From assembly GCA_038234045.1 (NCBI GenBank), contig JBBSUX010000063.1, positions 1 through 14,599 on the forward strand: DNA of 14,599 nucleotides, given 5' to 3'. The position numbers and the translations under genes are program-made. Origin of the DNA: JBBSUX01 sp038234045. GTDB taxonomy: Bacteria > Pseudomonadota > Gammaproteobacteria > Burkholderiales > Burkholderiaceae_C. Below, piece by piece: positions 13,833 through 14,599 of this stretch (position 1 is the first letter of the stretch; every line of letters starts with the position of its first letter). The notes below the pieces were generated by a model, which was not told the DNA's origin, did not search any database, and saw only the letters and a program-made list of their open reading frames with translations.

Positions 13833-14599
13833 TTACTTTTTCTTTGCAGTCTTCTTGACGGCTTTCTTCGGCGCGGTTTTCTTGATCGCGGCCGTCTTGG
13901 CAGGTGCTTTCTTCATCGCCTTCTTCATTGCCCGCTTCATCGACGTGTTCAATGGCGCTTTCTTGACAGCTGCTTTTTTCGCCGGTGCCTTCTTTGCCGG
14001 TGCCTTCAGCGTCAGCCTTGGTGTCGCTTTGTTGACTGCCCTCTTGGCAGTCGCTTTCTTGGCGGTCGCTTTTTTGGCGGTCGCTTTTTTCGCGACTTTC
14101 TTCACTGCCTTCTTGGCGGCGACCTTCTTCGCTGTAGCCTTCTTCGCAACCTTCCTTGTGGCTTTACTTGCCGACTTCTTGGCCGATGCTGTCCTGGAAG
14201 TGGCCTTCTTGGCGGTCTTGTTCACTGCCTTCTTGGTTGCTGTCTTCTTGGTGGTTGCCTTCTTGGCTGCCTTCTTCGCCGGCTTCCTGGTGGCGGTGGC
14301 CTTGCCGACGCCCTTGCGCTTGAGTGCGGCTGCTTCCTTCTTCGCCTCCGCGCTGGCTTGAGCAAGCGACTTCTTGGCCTTGGCCGTGGTCTTCTTGACT
14401 GCCTTCCTCGCGTTGGCCGTGCTCTTGCTTACCGCTTTCATCGCGTCGTCGGCGCTGGTGCTCACCGCCTTCTTCGCCTTGGTCGCGGCCTTGCCCACGG
14501 CCTTGGACGCCTTCTTGGCCGCCTTCTTGACCGAGGTCACCGCGTCTCCGGCGCCAGACGCGATGGTGCTGCCCACATTGGCAGCCGCGTCCTTGACCG
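13833..14599 (-). CDS. Lys/Ala-rich histone H1-like DNA-binding protein, 5' end cut by the window
   Basis: The visible protein (at least 247 aa) is almost wholly Lys, Ala, Thr, Ser and Val in short repeats such as AKKATAKKA and KKAPAKKA, ending KKTAKKK. It resembles histone H1 C-terminal tails and bacterial AlgP/HctB-like proteins, which bind and compact DNA non-specifically. There is no fold beyond the repeats, no signal peptide and no catalytic motif. The frame stays open to the right edge (VKDAAAN precedes the GTG at 14574-14576), so that GTG is probably not the start and the gene continues outside. The repeat tract is likely to vary in length between strains. The opposite strand encodes a false AFF-rich frame. 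Confidence 0.85.
   Translation of the reverse strand, partial: VKDAAANVGSTIASGAGDAVTSVKKAAKKASKAVGKAATKAKKAVSTSADDAMKAVSKSTANARKAVKKTTAKAKKSLAQASAEAKKEAAALKRKGVGKATATRKPAKKAAKKATTKKTATKKAVNKTAKKATSRTASAKKSASKATRKVAKKATAKKVAAKKAVKKVAKKATAKKATAKKATAKRAVNKATPRLTLKAPAKKAPAKKAAVKKAPLNTSMKRAMKKAMKKAPAKTAAIKKTAPKKAVKKTAKKK

Noticed and set aside
13702..14361. Plus-strand 219-aa frame rich in Ala and Phe that looks like a repeated membrane protein
   Set aside because: It is the antisense of the Lys/Ala codons (AAG and GCC read backwards give CTT/TTC and GGC). No ribosome site; it is a shadow of the histone-like gene.

Overview
The window looks like a defence island set beside ordinary chromosomal genes of a gammaproteobacterium. 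It most resembles Xanthomonadaceae (Xanthomonas, Stenotrophomonas or a relative). That guess rests on an NrdJb-like ribonucleotide reductase accessory protein and a Lys/Ala-rich histone-like protein at the right edge, and on the GC-rich codon usage of both. It is an inference, not a proven placement.

Layout from left to right. (1) Positions 3-83 hold the last codons of an unidentified plus-strand gene. (2) Positions 204-8591 carry a minus-strand type I restriction-modification operon, transcribed right to left: a single-TRD (half-size) HsdS, HsdM, a RhuM-family protein, a full two-TRD HsdS, HsdR, and a YgjP-type (DUF45) zinc metallopeptidase-like protein. The spacing is 18 nt, followed by four overlaps of 4 to 11 nt, so this is one transcription unit. 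(3) Positions 8585-8634 form a compact divergent control region. A perfect 8-bp inverted repeat supplies a TTGACA -35 hexamer to each strand, and a 15-bp palindrome overlaps the probable leaderless start of the half-HsdS. (4) Positions 8678-12722 carry a plus-strand operon: a 79-aa protein made of two copies of a ~33-residue repeat, a CD-NTase, a stand-alone E2-like protein, a two-TM SAVED effector (Cap14 type) and a CoiA-like nuclease. The middle three genes are a short type II CBASS anti-phage system. The first and last genes are candidate accessory parts that I do not know as standard CBASS components. (5) Positions 12723-12935 are intergenic, with a hairpin terminator and 23-bp tandem repeats. 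(6) Positions 12936-14599 carry two minus-strand housekeeping-like genes: the NrdJb-like protein, and the histone H1-like protein, which is cut by the window edge.

How the parts may work together: the RM operon would methylate host DNA and cut incoming DNA. The CBASS operon would act later. The CD-NTase makes a cyclic nucleotide on infection, the E2-like protein modifies and primes the CD-NTase, and the SAVED protein binds the nucleotide and damages the inner membrane. The two systems fire from overlapping, face-to-face promoters, so their expression may be mutually exclusive or jointly controlled. The RhuM-family protein has an HTH-like N-terminus and is the only obvious DNA-binding regulator candidate in the window. 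These regulatory links are inference.

No tRNA, rRNA, CRISPR array, transposase or integrase gene was recognised.
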